Assembly: GCA_007123775.1 (NCBI GenBank)
Contig: SLGK01000009.1
Span: 1 to 50,475 of the forward strand
Direction of reading: 5' to 3'
DNA from: Anaerolineae bacterium
GTDB taxonomy: Bacteria > Chloroflexota > Anaerolineae > Promineifilales > Promineifilaceae
DNA length: 50,475 bases
Numbering within the stretch: the stretch's first letter is position 1; the number at the start of each line of letters is the position of its first letter. The notes under the pieces are model-generated. The model saw nothing but the letters and a program-made list of their open reading frames with translations. It did not search any database and was not told the origin of the DNA. Shown here piece after piece: positions 9,446 to 17,355 of the stretch. Both the position numbers and the translations under genes were made by a program.

Positions 9446-10225
9446 ATGCGTATCGCTATTTTTTCCGACGTTCACGGCAACCTGACCGCCCTGGAAGCGG
9501 TATTGGCCGACATCAAGCAGCAGGCTCCCGACGCCATCGCCTTTGCTGGAGATGCCTGCCTGTTTGGCGCTCGCCCCAAAGCCTGCCTGGACCTGATTCG
9601 GGACCAGGGCATGATTTGTGTGCAGGGCAATACCGACAAAATGGTTGCCAGTCACGCCTTATTATCAGGCAATATCAAGGCCGAAAAGGGGGAACGCCAG
9701 CGTAATGCCCAAAATTTGCGCGAGTGGACCGCCTTTCAACTTACCGCCCTGGACCGTAACTGGCTGGAGGGCTTGCCCTTCCGGCGGCGCATTTCGCCGA
9801 CAACCAATCCGCACCACGACCTGCTGCTTGTCCACGCCAATCCCCAGGATTTAGACCAGCCCATCTATGCGCCAACGGCTCAACAAAAGGCGATGTGGGG
9901 CGAAGTACGCCAGCCGGACAGCGCTCTGTGGGCCATTATGAAGGATACATTAGTGGCGGTGTTGGCGTTTGGGCATTTCCACGTGCCTAGCGTGCGCCGC
10001 TGGCAAGGGATGCAGTTGGCGAATATCAGCTCTGTTAGTCTGCCGCTGGATGGTGACCACCGGGCCAAATATGGGCTGCTTACCTGGCGCGCCAGCGGCC
10101 CCAACAGCGGCCAGTGGCAAATTGAGCAGCGTTACATAGAGTACGACGTTGAGCAGGAGATAAAAATCTTGGCCGAGCGCCAGCCGCCAGATTGGCAAGA
10201 GTTGCAGCAGCGGTTACGGTCCTAA
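9446..10225 (+). CDS. Calcineurin-like metallophosphoesterase (YfcE/MJ0936-like)
   Basis: A 259-residue protein from the ATG preceded by TAGGAGCA; an upstream in-frame start would lie in repeat DNA. It opens with MRIAIFSDVHGNLTALEAV, the DxH metal site of the metallophosphoesterase fold, followed by AFAGDACLFG (the GD motif), VQGNTDKM (GNxD in place of GNHD), VHANPQDL and VLAFGHFHVP (GHxH). This set binds two metal ions and hydrolyses phosphodiesters or phosphomonoesters. The substrate is not predictable from sequence. It runs with the sucAB direction but is separated by a hairpin element, so it may have its own transcript. Confidence 0.88.
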   Translation: MRIAIFSDVHGNLTALEAVLADIKQQAPDAIAFAGDACLFGARPKACLDLIRDQGMICVQGNTDKMVASHALLSGNIKAEKGERQRNAQNLREWTAFQLTALDRNWLEGLPFRRRISPTTNPHHDLLLVHANPQDLDQPIYAPTAQQKAMWGEVRQPDSALWAIMKDTLVAVLAFGHFHVPSVRRWQGMQLANISSVSLPLDGDHRAKYGLLTWRASGPNSGQWQIEQRYIEYDVEQEIKILAERQPPDWQELQQRLRS

Positions 10226-10230
10226 TTTCA

Positions 10231-10312
10231 GTAATGCGTAAAACGTAAAACGTAACCAGAAAGACCTTACGCATTACGTTTTACGCCAAACCCCGCGAAA
10301 TCCAGAAGACCC
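10231..10312. repeat. CGTAAAACG palindrome and CCCCGCGAAATCC box
   Basis: GCGTAAAACGTAAAACGTAA at 10236-10256 pairs with TTACGCATTACGTTTTACGC to make a hairpin in the gap between convergent genes. It is followed at 10290-10312 by CCCCGCGAAATCCAGAAGAC, a box that also forms the outer arms of the composite element at 17194-17304. The hairpin could end transcription from both sides. Confidence 0.65.
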
Positions 10313-10315
10313 TGG

Positions 10316-11842
10316 TTAGACCGCCCGTGAGCGCACCAGACGAATGAGGCGGGGGATTTCCTGGCCGCCTAGCAGCAGGTTGACCAGAATGTACGTACCG
10401 CCGCCGAGCAGGGTGGCTACCGCCAGGAAGAGGAAGATGCCGGTAACAAACTGGCCCACCACCCAAATGACGAGCGACATAACGGCCGTTGCTGCCAACG
10501 CCCGCCCCGCACTAATCGCCAACATTTTTTCATACAGACTGCCAACGGCTCGCCGGTTTAGCAAAAAGAGGGCGGTAGACAAGACCGTAAAGGCGACCGT
10601 GCTGGAAAAGGCGATACCCACGATGCCGTATGGCTCAACCCACAAATAAGCCAAACCGATATGAATGACCAGCCAGCCGAGGTAACAAAACATAGGAATG
10701 CGCGTATTGTGCTGGGCGTAAAAGAGGCGGGCCACAATTTCCAGCGTGGCTTCGGCCACAATGCGGAAGCTAAAGGCCAGCATAATGCTGTAGACCAGAC
10801 GGGTAGCGGCCGCATCGAACGCGCCCCTTTCTAAGAAAAAGCTAATGGCCGGTTCGCCGAGCAGCACCAGGGCAGCGGCGGCCGGTATGGTCAGCGTCCA
10901 GATAATGCTTAGGGCTTGAGCGGCCGTTTTCTTCATCCCCTCAATATTGCCCGCGTTAAACATTTCAGCCATGGTAGGGAACATCACCAGGGCAATGGCC
11001 GTACCAAAAAGTGTCTCTGGCACCTGCATCAGGGCGTAGCCATAGAAATAGCCCGACATGCTCCCCTCCGGCAGGCGCGAGGCCAGGCGGATAATGAACA
11101 CGTCGGCCACCTGAATGGCTCCCAGGGCCACAATGCGCGGCCCCATCAGGTAGATGATCTCCCGCACGCCGTCTAGCCTGACCATCAGCATCGGCTTGAT
11201 CTTGATTCGGTGGCGTATCAGGGCCGGCACCTGCACCCCGACATGCAGCACAGCGCCGATAACGGTGCCCCAGGCCAGCCCGTAAACGCCCATAGAGGGC
11301 ACTAAAAACCAGATGCCGATCAGGTAGCCCGCATCCAGCATCAGTGGGGCCAGGGCGGGTAAGGCAAAATGTTGGTGGGTGTTTAAGATGCTGCTCAGGA
11401 CACCACTCAGGCCGAAAATGGTGGTCTGGATGAGGACGATTCGCATCAGATCGGCCGTTAATGCCTGGCTTTCGGGGCTAAATTCGGGGACCAGGATGAC
11501 TTGCGTCAGCCAGGGGGCAAAAATGGCCGCTATCAGACAAACGCCGCCCAATACCAGCATAACCAGCGTTAGAATGGTGTTGGCCAATTGCAGCCCATCT
11601 TTGCGGCCGGCCATCAGATAGGCCGAATAGACGGGAATAAAAGCGGCCGCCAATGACCCGCCAGCGATGACGATAAAGAAGACTTCGGGAATCTGGTTAG
11701 CGGCCGTAAAGGCGTCGAATTCCAGCCCCGTGCCAAAGGCCTGCCCTACCTGCTGAATGCGATAGAGGCCGGTCAGTTTGCCCAATCCAAAAAAGATGAT
11801 AACGATCACCGAGGATTGAAATAGATGTTTTGCTCGAATCAT
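10316..11842 (-). CDS. murJ: MurJ/MviN-type lipid II flippase
   Basis: A 508-residue membrane protein with about 14 hydrophobic helices, starting at MIRAKHLFQSSVIVIIFFGLGKLTG. Family marks are the N-terminal GLGKLTGLYRIQQVGQAFG segment, FDAFTAANQIPEVFFIVIAGGSLAAAFIPVYS and LMRIVLIQTTIFGLSGVLSSIL. MurJ flips lipid-linked peptidoglycan precursor across the inner membrane; the same superfamily also contains O-antigen flippases. An upstream in-frame start would add 12 unconserved residues. Diderm or monoderm status cannot be read from this gene. There is no obvious operon partner. Confidence 0.9.
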   Translation of the reverse strand: MIRAKHLFQSSVIVIIFFGLGKLTGLYRIQQVGQAFGTGLEFDAFTAANQIPEVFFIVIAGGSLAAAFIPVYSAYLMAGRKDGLQLANTILTLVMLVLGGVCLIAAIFAPWLTQVILVPEFSPESQALTADLMRIVLIQTTIFGLSGVLSSILNTHQHFALPALAPLMLDAGYLIGIWFLVPSMGVYGLAWGTVIGAVLHVGVQVPALIRHRIKIKPMLMVRLDGVREIIYLMGPRIVALGAIQVADVFIIRLASRLPEGSMSGYFYGYALMQVPETLFGTAIALVMFPTMAEMFNAGNIEGMKKTAAQALSIIWTLTIPAAAALVLLGEPAISFFLERGAFDAAATRLVYSIMLAFSFRIVAEATLEIVARLFYAQHNTRIPMFCYLGWLVIHIGLAYLWVEPYGIVGIAFSSTVAFTVLSTALFLLNRRAVGSLYEKMLAISAGRALAATAVMSLVIWVVGQFVTGIFLFLAVATLLGGGTYILVNLLLGGQEIPRLIRLVRSRAV

Positions 11843-11874
11843 GGGGCGGGATTGTACTGCATGGCGGCCATGTG

Positions 11875-12061
11875 GCAAAGTGGGGCGGAGTAGCGAGGTG
11901 GCGGGGTAGCGAAGCGGCGAAGTGGCGAAGTGGCGAAGTGGCGGGGTGGCGAAGTATCAAGGTAACTATAAACACTACTCTATCTCTACACTCTACACTC
12001 TAGCTCTAGCTCTAGCTCTAGCTCTAGCTCTAGCTCTAGCTCTAGCTCTATCCTCTAGCTC
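11875..12061. repeat. Three stacked simple repeats (GGCGAAGTGGCG, CTCTACACT, TAGCTC)
   Basis: The gap upstream of murJ contains GCGAAGTGGCGAAGTGGCG units (about 11880-11955), then CTCTACACTCTACACTC (about 11975-12000), then eight perfect tandem copies of the hexamer TAGCTC at 12001-12048 with a degenerate ninth. Each belongs to a family seen elsewhere except the hexamer array, which is unique in the window. No gene is visible in it. Confidence 0.85.
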
Positions 12062-12101
12062 CTGATGCAACAACGGCCCGTGTGCGTTACAATAGGGAGG
12101 T

Positions 12102-12647
12102 ATGGCAACAGTTAATTATCCGCAGATTGGTAATATCGTTTTTGAACCACTGGAGGAACGCCTCAAGATCGTTATCCCGGAGCCGCGTAACTGGCTAATC
12201 GTGGCTTTGCTCAACCTGGCGCTGTTGGCCTGGCTGGTTGGCGCTGTCTGGATGGTCATTTTTACCGTTCAGGATGTGTTCGGCGCGGGCGGACGGTATC
12301 CCCTGGCTTTCCCGGTTTTGATGCTGATCTGGCTTTATTTGTGGTACCGGTTGGGCAAAGTGCTGTGGAACCGCTGGCAGTATTTTGTGGCTAATCGGGA
12401 AATCCTGTTTATCAATCAGGAAGAGCTGATTGTGCGCCGTCCTGTCTCAATCTTAGGGTTGACGGATGCTTATGGCATGGATCATGTCAGTCCCTTTTAT
12501 TACAGTGACAAACATAAATGCCCCGCTTTTGACTACGGCTTTCAGCACGTTTATTTCGCTCAGAAGTTGACCGAGACAGAGGGTAACGCGCTGGTGGCGT
12601 TCTTAAACGGCCGTTTCTTCCCTGACTACGACCCCGACGCATTTTGA
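12102..12647 (+). CDS. Two-TM membrane protein of unknown function
   Basis: A 181-residue protein with two adjacent membrane helices (about residues 31-57, WLIVALLNLALLAWLVGAVW, and 66-87, PLAFPVLMLIWLYLWYRLG) followed by a 90-residue soluble tail. The tail starts WQYFVANREILFINQEELIVRRPVS, a pattern of short strands like membrane-anchored PH-like (bPH) domains, but I cannot assign a family with confidence. A GGGAGG ribosome site precedes the start. It converges with the RiPP-like peptide gene on the other strand, 56 bases away, and could be unrelated to it. Confidence 0.75.
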   Translation: MATVNYPQIGNIVFEPLEERLKIVIPEPRNWLIVALLNLALLAWLVGAVWMVIFTVQDVFGAGGRYPLAFPVLMLIWLYLWYRLGKVLWNRWQYFVANREILFINQEELIVRRPVSILGLTDAYGMDHVSPFYYSDKHKCPAFDYGFQHVYFAQKLTETEGNALVAFLNGRFFPDYDPDAF

Positions 12648-12703
12648 CGGCCGGCTATACCCCAACCGACCAGTCACCAGAAACGCTACGACGTCGCTCG
12701 TAA

Positions 12704-12913
12704 TCAGTTGTTGGTACCTCCTGTGTTGCGCTCCATGGGGCCGCCCGCCAACTCCTCAAAGCTGTCTTCATCCAGTTGCGACAGCAATTCACGCTCTTCA
12801 TCGGTCAGGTCGAACGCTTTTAACGTTGCAATGGGATCGATGAACAATTGCTGCCTGAAGGCCGCGTCTTCGTTGGCTCGTTTGATAATTTCATTTACAG
12901 ATGCGTCAGACAT
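12704..12913 (-). CDS. NHLP/Nif11-like RiPP precursor candidate (69 aa)
   Basis: A 69-residue peptide with a good AGGAGAAA ribosome site. It begins MSDASVNEIIKRANEDAAFR, followed by QQLFIDPIATLKAFDLTDEE and RELLSQLDEDSFEELAGG. The pattern of a short helix, AFRxxLxxDPxATLxxFDLTxEE and a final LAGG is that of leader peptides in the nitrile-hydratase-like/Os1348/Franean1_4349 clan, where a Gly-Gly marks leader cleavage. The putative core would be the short PMERNTGGTNN tail, which lacks Cys and has only two Thr. It follows an ABC ATPase-permease pair by 52 bases on the same strand. No modifying enzyme or peptidase domain is present nearby, so a role as a small regulator instead is possible. Confidence 0.7.
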   Translation of the reverse strand: MSDASVNEIIKRANEDAAFRQQLFIDPIATLKAFDLTDEERELLSQLDEDSFEELAGGPMERNTGGTNN

Positions 12914-12965
12914 AGTTTTCTCCTAATAACGGCCGTTAACCACAGTAACATGGCCTGAAACCGAC

Positions 12966-13793
12966 TTACTCTACAAATTGTGTATCTTTGGTGGCGAACA
13001 AATCGGCCGCCAACATGAATAGAATCGTGGCATACAGCAGTAAGACGGCCGGGGCCAGTGCTTGCACTGTATTAAAGCTACCGGCAATAATCGCCTCCAA
13101 TATTGCCTGGAAGGGCCAGAAAACGATGCCCAGAACGGCCGTTATGCCCTCCGTGCCACTCCCCTGAATCCAGTTGGCTAATTGGGATATCTGATTACCA
13201 ATCCCAACCATTTCCTGGCGAATCAGATAACGACTAAAGACACCCAGGCGGCCAGCCACCCACTGGCTCATCAGGGGGCCGCTGTTCTGGCTGATGAGCA
13301 GCAGGGCCAATACGCCGTAGACGTAGACCCGCGACCAACCATCTGTAACAAAATCAGAGGCGTGGAGCGCCAGCACGATAGCCAGCATATTCAGGGCCAA
13401 CCATAAAGGGGGCAGCTCCAGTAAGCGCAGCGTCAGCCCTGGCCCGCGATACATGGCTAAAAGCGCCAGTAGTCCCTGAAGCAGCAGGGTGATGAACAGC
13501 ACTGCCAGAAGAACGGCCGTTAAATACTCCACGCGGCTGGGTAAACGAACCAGCAATGGATAGTTAACGGCACGATTGGCCTGATTGGTAATTGTCAGCG
13601 TGAGCAAAAAAGCAACGGCCGCACCAAAAGCACCAATTAGCAGCATATAGTTCGCTATGTTGGGCGTGCCCTGGTGTGGCGGAAAGAACAAGAACCAGAA
13701 GAGCAGCGTACCAATTAGATAAAGCAACCCGCTGAGCGAAAACAAGCCGCGACGACCAAGATAGCCTGTCAATACCCAAATTCGCCGCATCAT
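12966..13793 (-). CDS. ABC transporter permease (ABC-2 like)
   Basis: A 275-residue integral membrane protein with about six hydrophobic helices (such as GLLYLIGTLLFWFLFF, YLTAVLLAVLFITLLLQGLLALLA and VYVYGVLALLLIS). Its start overlaps the stop of the ATPase gene by four bases, so they are translationally coupled and form one exporter. The sequence is divergent and shows no substrate signature. The RiPP-like peptide gene follows 52 bases after its stop. Peptide or lipid export is the reasonable guess, and self-resistance is an alternative. Confidence 0.82.
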   Translation of the reverse strand: MMRRIWVLTGYLGRRGLFSLSGLLYLIGTLLFWFLFFPPHQGTPNIANYMLLIGAFGAAVAFLLTLTITNQANRAVNYPLLVRLPSRVEYLTAVLLAVLFITLLLQGLLALLAMYRGPGLTLRLLELPPLWLALNMLAIVLALHASDFVTDGWSRVYVYGVLALLLISQNSGPLMSQWVAGRLGVFSRYLIRQEMVGIGNQISQLANWIQGSGTEGITAVLGIVFWPFQAILEAIIAGSFNTVQALAPAVLLLYATILFMLAADLFATKDTQFVE

Positions 13794-14662
13794 ACGATAA
13801 CCCTCTTGTACAGTTCGCCCAGCGTCATCCTTTTTTGGTCCACGCGCACAATATCGTAGTTAGAGTTGAGTAGAATGACCATCAACTGTCGCCGCAGCAT
13901 CATCGCCTCTTCTTCGATAACCAGTTTGTCTCCTTCAATCGTCAGGTGCGGCGTTACCCGCGTCAGCAGGTCGCGCATGGGGGCCAAATCCTTGTCGGTG
14001 TAAATGACCGTGTGCGGCCGTATGGCCAGCGCCTCGGCCATGTGGCTTTGGTACAGTACCCGTCCCTCGTTTAGGATAATCAGGTAAGTGCAAATGTTGG
14101 TCACTTCTTCAAGCTGGTGGGAGCTAATGATAATGGTCCGTCCGCTGGCCTGAATGGTGCGAATCGTGTTCAGAATCTCTTGCTGCCCGTCGGGGTCCAG
14201 GCCGTTAGATGGCTCGTCGAGCAGCAGCAGGCTGGGGTTGCCGATAAGCACCTGCGCCAGCCCAATGCGCTGCCTCATGCCTTTGGAACAATGGCCGATC
14301 TTTTTGTGGGCGTGGGGGGTTAGCTGGACCTGTTGCAGGCTGTGGGCAACGGCCGTTTCTGCCTGGCTGCCTGCTAAATTACTCAAACCCGCAATCAGCC
14401 GTAGATACTCCTTGACCCGCAAATGGTTGGGGTAGAGCAACCTTTCCGGTTTATAGCCGATACTGGGCCAGCTTTGGTGCAACGGCCGTAACTGTCCCTG
14501 ATTTGGTTTTAGCAGGCCAGCAATTACCTTCATCAAGGTTGTCTTGCCAGCACCATTTGGGCCTAATAAACCAACCACTTCGCCGCGTGGAATGGTCAAT
14601 GAAACATTGTCCAGGGCCGCTAGTTCATAATACAGTTTGGTGACATTTATGATTTCGATCAT
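13790..14662 (-). CDS. ABC transporter ATP-binding protein
   Basis: A 290-residue ATPase with Walker A GPNGAGKTTLMK (about 35-46), the signature region HCSKGMRQRIGLAQVL (CSKGMRQR variant of LSGGQ), Walker B LLLLDEPSNGLDP and a switch His in IIISSHQLEEV. The order and the C-terminal extension of about 70 residues resemble the CcmA/NatA class of exporters, including those serving antibiotics and RiPPs. It is first in an ATPase-permease-peptide unit read on the minus strand. An ATP-driven exporter is certain in outline; the cargo is inferred. Confidence 0.93.
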   Translation of the reverse strand: MIEIINVTKLYYELAALDNVSLTIPRGEVVGLLGPNGAGKTTLMKVIAGLLKPNQGQLRPLHQSWPSIGYKPERLLYPNHLRVKEYLRLIAGLSNLAGSQAETAVAHSLQQVQLTPHAHKKIGHCSKGMRQRIGLAQVLIGNPSLLLLDEPSNGLDPDGQQEILNTIRTIQASGRTIIISSHQLEEVTNICTYLIILNEGRVLYQSHMAEALAIRPHTVIYTDKDLAPMRDLLTRVTPHLTIEGDKLVIEEEAMMLRRQLMVILLNSNYDIVRVDQKRMTLGELYKRVIV

Positions 14663-14904
14663 AAAGAATAGTGCGTAGTTCGTCGTGCCTAATGTGGCGT
14701 AACCACCAAAAAAGTTAACGCAAAGAGGCAGAGCGAGCCAAGAGACAAAGAAACAACTCAGTTTCTCTTGGTCATCCTTGTGTCTCTGCTTTCTTCGTGC
14801 CTTTGCGCCAAAAAATTAACCTGGCTAGTTTACCACAGCCCAAACGAGGGGCAACGGCTCTATTTTAACAGCAAATGTGACGGCTCGACGCTGTTTATGA
14901 AGCT
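14663..14904. repeat. Gene-free stretch with inverted repeat (GCAAAGAGGCAGAG type)
   Basis: The gap between the divergent ABC and secG genes. At 14713-14754 TTAACGCAAAGAGGCAGAG leads into a purine-rich arm that is complemented, with mismatches, by GTTTCTCTTGG to CTTTGCGCC and TTAAC at 14761-14820. This imperfect hairpin of about 100 bases is related to the GCAGAGGCGCAGAG element at 42741-42800. The rest appears unstructured until the secG promoter. Confidence 0.6.
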
Positions 14905-14913
14905 TGTTATAAT
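14905..14913 (+). promoter_or_regulatory. Extended -10 promoter of secG
   Basis: TGTTATAAT, an extended -10 with a perfect TATAAT at 14908-14913, lies about 60 bases before the secG start. There is no good -35 at 17 bases, which fits an extended -10 promoter. Confidence 0.5.
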
Positions 14914-14975
14914 CCTCGACTGTCTTTATGAAACTGAAATGTCGTTAAGTTGAGCAAGAGGATAGAGGTAAATAA

Positions 14976-15227
14976 ATGTTTCTACAACCCTTAGCGCCTT
15001 ACCTGAGCGTGATCTTAATTATCCTGGCCGTGACGTTAGTCACCCTGATTTTGGTTCAGTCCAAAGGGTCTGACCTGGGTGGTTTTTTAGGCGGTGGTGG
15101 TGATATGGGGTCTTTCCGCACCAAGCGCGGTGTGGAAGCCACTCTACACAAAATCACCATTGGCATTGCCGTTGCCTTTTTCGTTTTTACGGTGCTGACA
15201 TTTATCGCCTGGGGACAAGCGGTTTAG
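14976..15227 (+). CDS. secG: Preprotein translocase subunit SecG
   Basis: An 83-residue protein with two membrane helices (about 8-27, LSVILIILAVTLVTLILVQS, and 58-78). Between them sits QSKGSDLGGFLGGGGDMGSFRTKRG, the hallmark SecG loop with Gly-rich cytoplasmic turn. SecG assists SecYE and SecA in moving unfolded proteins across the membrane. The ribosome site is AGAGGT. It is followed 60 bases later by a secreted solute-binding protein gene. Confidence 0.95.
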   Translation: MFLQPLAPYLSVILIILAVTLVTLILVQSKGSDLGGFLGGGGDMGSFRTKRGVEATLHKITIGIAVAFFVFTVLTFIAWGQAV

Positions 15228-15287
15228 AAGTGGGGTGGCTGAAGCCCGTACAGATGCTTCATCTATCCCCGTTATCCCCCTGTTTTG

Positions 15288-16964
15288 ATGAAAACAACGT
15301 TGCGCTGGCAATTGTTGCTGGCCTTGCTTAGCCTGGGGTTGGTACTGGCTTTATTGACTTTTCAGGTGCAGACGGCCAGCTTTTGTACCGTTACCGTCCC
15401 CGCCTCTGGGGGTAGGGTGACGGAAGGAGTTGTTGGTGCGCCTGTCCATCTAAACCCTCTGCTGAGTGACGCCAATCCAGTAGACCGGGAGCTGGTCGCC
15501 TTGATATTTGATGGCCTGACCCGCTATAACGAAGCGGGTTTGCTAGAACCGGCGCTGGCTGAGTCTTGGCAGGTGGCCGAAGACGGCCGTTCCGTCCAGT
15601 TTATTCTGCGTGAAGGGTTGACCTGGCATGATGGCCAGCCGGTAACGGCTGATGATGTCGCTTTCACCTACGGCCTGATCCAAGACGAAGCCTTTCCCGG
15701 CCCCACCGCGCTGCACCAGTTATGGCAGGCCGTCACTATCACTGTTCTGGACGAACGTACCATTCTGCTTGGGCTGGACGAACCTTATTCCCCGTTATTG
15801 GAAGCAACTACACGCGGTATTTTACCCGCTCATCGCTGGCAGGGCGTAACGGCCGCTTCCCTGCCCGATCATGCTCTTAACCGCACCCCCATTGGTACCG
15901 GTCCCTTTGTCGTGGAAGCCGACCAGGAATGGCAGCGCACCCGCCGCCTGCGCCTGGCCCCTCACGCCGACTATTGGCGGCAGGGTACGCAGATAGCTGG
16001 TCTTGAATTCCGCTTCTACCCGGATGAAGAGACGCTTTTGCAGGCGTTTGCGAATGGCGAAATCTATGCTATCAACAGCATTACGCCCAGCCTGCTGCCG
16101 CAGGTAACGGCCGTGTCTGACATGCGCCTCTTCAGTGCGCCAAACGATCTGTATACCACCCTCTTTTTTGACCTCACGGCTCAGGGTAGCCCTGCCTGGC
16201 AGCCGGTCGAGATGCGGCAGGCGTTGGCCTACGGGCTGGACCGCGATTTGCTGGTTGATGAGGCCCTCAGTGGTCAAGGTGTGCTACTGGATGGTCCTTA
16301 TTTGCCAACGTCATGGGCCTATAACCCGAACCTCATCACGCCTTACCCCACGTCAGTCGTAACGGCTACCAATCTGCTGGCTGGCAACGGCTGGAACTTG
16401 CCGGAGGGAGCAACCGTCCGCCAGCAGGATGGAGAGCCACTCACCCTGCAACTGCTGGCTTTAGATACCCCCACGCAGCGGCTTTTGGCCGAAGCGATTG
16501 GCGATCAGTGGTCGGCATTGGGCATTGGCGTTCAGTTGTCGCTGGCCAGCAATTTGCCCGAACTGCGCCAGCAGTTGGCTGAACGCCAGTTTGACGTGGC
16601 TCTGGTTGATGTGCGCCCGCCACGCGACCCCGACCTCTACGACTTTTGGAGCCAGGAAGCGATTATCCGGGGACAAAATTTTGCCGGTTGGAACAATCGT
16701 CGCGCCAGCGAAGCCCTGGAGCAGGCCCGGCAAACGTGGGGACAGGCTGAAAGACGGCCGTTTTACGACACCTTCCTGCGCCTCTACGATGCCGATTTAC
16801 CCGCCCTGACCCTCTTCCAGCACGTCTATGTGTATGGCTTAAGTGAAGAAGTAAATGAGGCGGAAATCGGCCGTATTCATACGCCACGCGACCGGTACAG
16901 GACCATGGCCGACTGGTTCCTGCTTTATCGGGACGTCACCATTGCCTGCCCCGACGAGAGTTAG
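15288..16964 (+). CDS. Solute-binding protein of the peptide/nickel ABC family (SBP_bac_5)
   Basis: A 558-residue extracytoplasmic binding protein, probably starting at ATG 15288 (a TTG lies one codon earlier). An N-terminal hydrophobic segment (WQLLLALLSLGLVLALLTFQV) could be a signal peptide or anchor; no lipobox is clear, although a Cys lies about residue 33. Family motifs include VVGAPVHLNPLLSDANPVDRELVALIFDGLTRYN, LAESWQVAEDGRSVQFILREGLTWHDG and TADDVAFTY. Such proteins capture oligopeptides or similar solutes for an ABC importer, but no permease or ATPase gene adjoins it, so it may be an orphan or may work with a distant transporter. Confidence 0.9.
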   Translation: MKTTLRWQLLLALLSLGLVLALLTFQVQTASFCTVTVPASGGRVTEGVVGAPVHLNPLLSDANPVDRELVALIFDGLTRYNEAGLLEPALAESWQVAEDGRSVQFILREGLTWHDGQPVTADDVAFTYGLIQDEAFPGPTALHQLWQAVTITVLDERTILLGLDEPYSPLLEATTRGILPAHRWQGVTAASLPDHALNRTPIGTGPFVVEADQEWQRTRRLRLAPHADYWRQGTQIAGLEFRFYPDEETLLQAFANGEIYAINSITPSLLPQVTAVSDMRLFSAPNDLYTTLFFDLTAQGSPAWQPVEMRQALAYGLDRDLLVDEALSGQGVLLDGPYLPTSWAYNPNLITPYPTSVVTATNLLAGNGWNLPEGATVRQQDGEPLTLQLLALDTPTQRLLAEAIGDQWSALGIGVQLSLASNLPELRQQLAERQFDVALVDVRPPRDPDLYDFWSQEAIIRGQNFAGWNNRRASEALEQARQTWGQAERRPFYDTFLRLYDADLPALTLFQHVYVYGLSEEVNEAEIGRIHTPRDRYRTMADWFLLYRDVTIACPDES

Positions 16965-16988
16965 CCCACGAATACGGTCCTAAATGTG

Positions 16989-17138
16989 TCAGATTTCACC
17001 CGAAAAGGTGTCATCCTTCACTAATGATTGCCGGTAACAGCCCGATAATTTGGTATAATAGTTACAGTTAATACAGGCTCTATCGCTTTTGATAGGGATA
17101 CAGGTTCGGCAATTAATAATGTGTAGGCACTGTTTCAT
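16989..17138 (-). CDS. Possible Cys-rich microprotein (49 aa)
   Basis: A short open frame in an otherwise gene-free stretch. From an internal ATG it encodes 49 residues with six cysteines: CLHIINCRTC, then ACINC and a final GC. Two CxxC pairs spaced about nine residues apart could form a zinc ribbon. The ribosome site is weak and no homologue is recognised. It is antisense to the TATAAT at 17054. This may be chance. Confidence 0.2.
   Translation of the reverse strand: MKQCLHIINCRTCIPIKSDRACINCNYYTKLSGCYRQSLVKDDTFSGEI
17051..17059 (+). promoter_or_regulatory. Extended -10 sequence far upstream of tatA
   Basis: TGGTATAAT, a perfect TATAAT with TGn extension, lies about 300 bases before tatA. 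Transcription from here would read through the composite palindrome at 17194-17304, giving either a long structured leader for tatAC or a separate small RNA. Confidence 0.35.
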
Positions 17139-17193
17139 GGTCGTAGGCTCAGACAAACTACAAAAGTCTTCCACACTTTTGTCGTCTGACAAT

Positions 17194-17304
17194 GGGTCTT
17201 TTGGATTTCGCGGGGTAGGGGCAGACCCACGTGTCTGCCCTCTCTGGGCGAACACATGGGTTCGCCCCTACATTGGTCAAAACCCCCTGAATTCCCGAAG
17301 ACCC
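17194..17304. repeat. Composite nested palindrome
   Basis: Outer arms GGGTCTTTTGGATTTCGCGG (17194-17213) and TGAATTCCCGAAGACCC (17288-17304) are inverted and imperfect. Inside, 17215-17271 is a GTAG...CTAC element of two hairpins, GGGCAGAC/GTCTGCCC and GGGCGAAC/GTTCGCCC, with nearly complementary loops. It therefore looks like a double-hairpin element nested in a second element. The outer arm also occurs alone at 10290-10312. No gene is present in the rest of the 16965-17355 gap except the doubtful 49-residue frame. Confidence 0.75.
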
Positions 17305-17355
17305 CTGCCAATATGGCGTCGGCCCACACTGTTAATAGTTTGAAGGAGAATTGAG

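Noticed and set aside
12001..12048. CRISPR-like array
   Set aside because: Hexamers are contiguous with no spacers; likewise the arrays at 30590 and 41570 have no unique spacers.
17089..17343. 84-residue plus-strand open frame
   Set aside because: Most of it is the composite palindrome and codon pattern is not protein-like.
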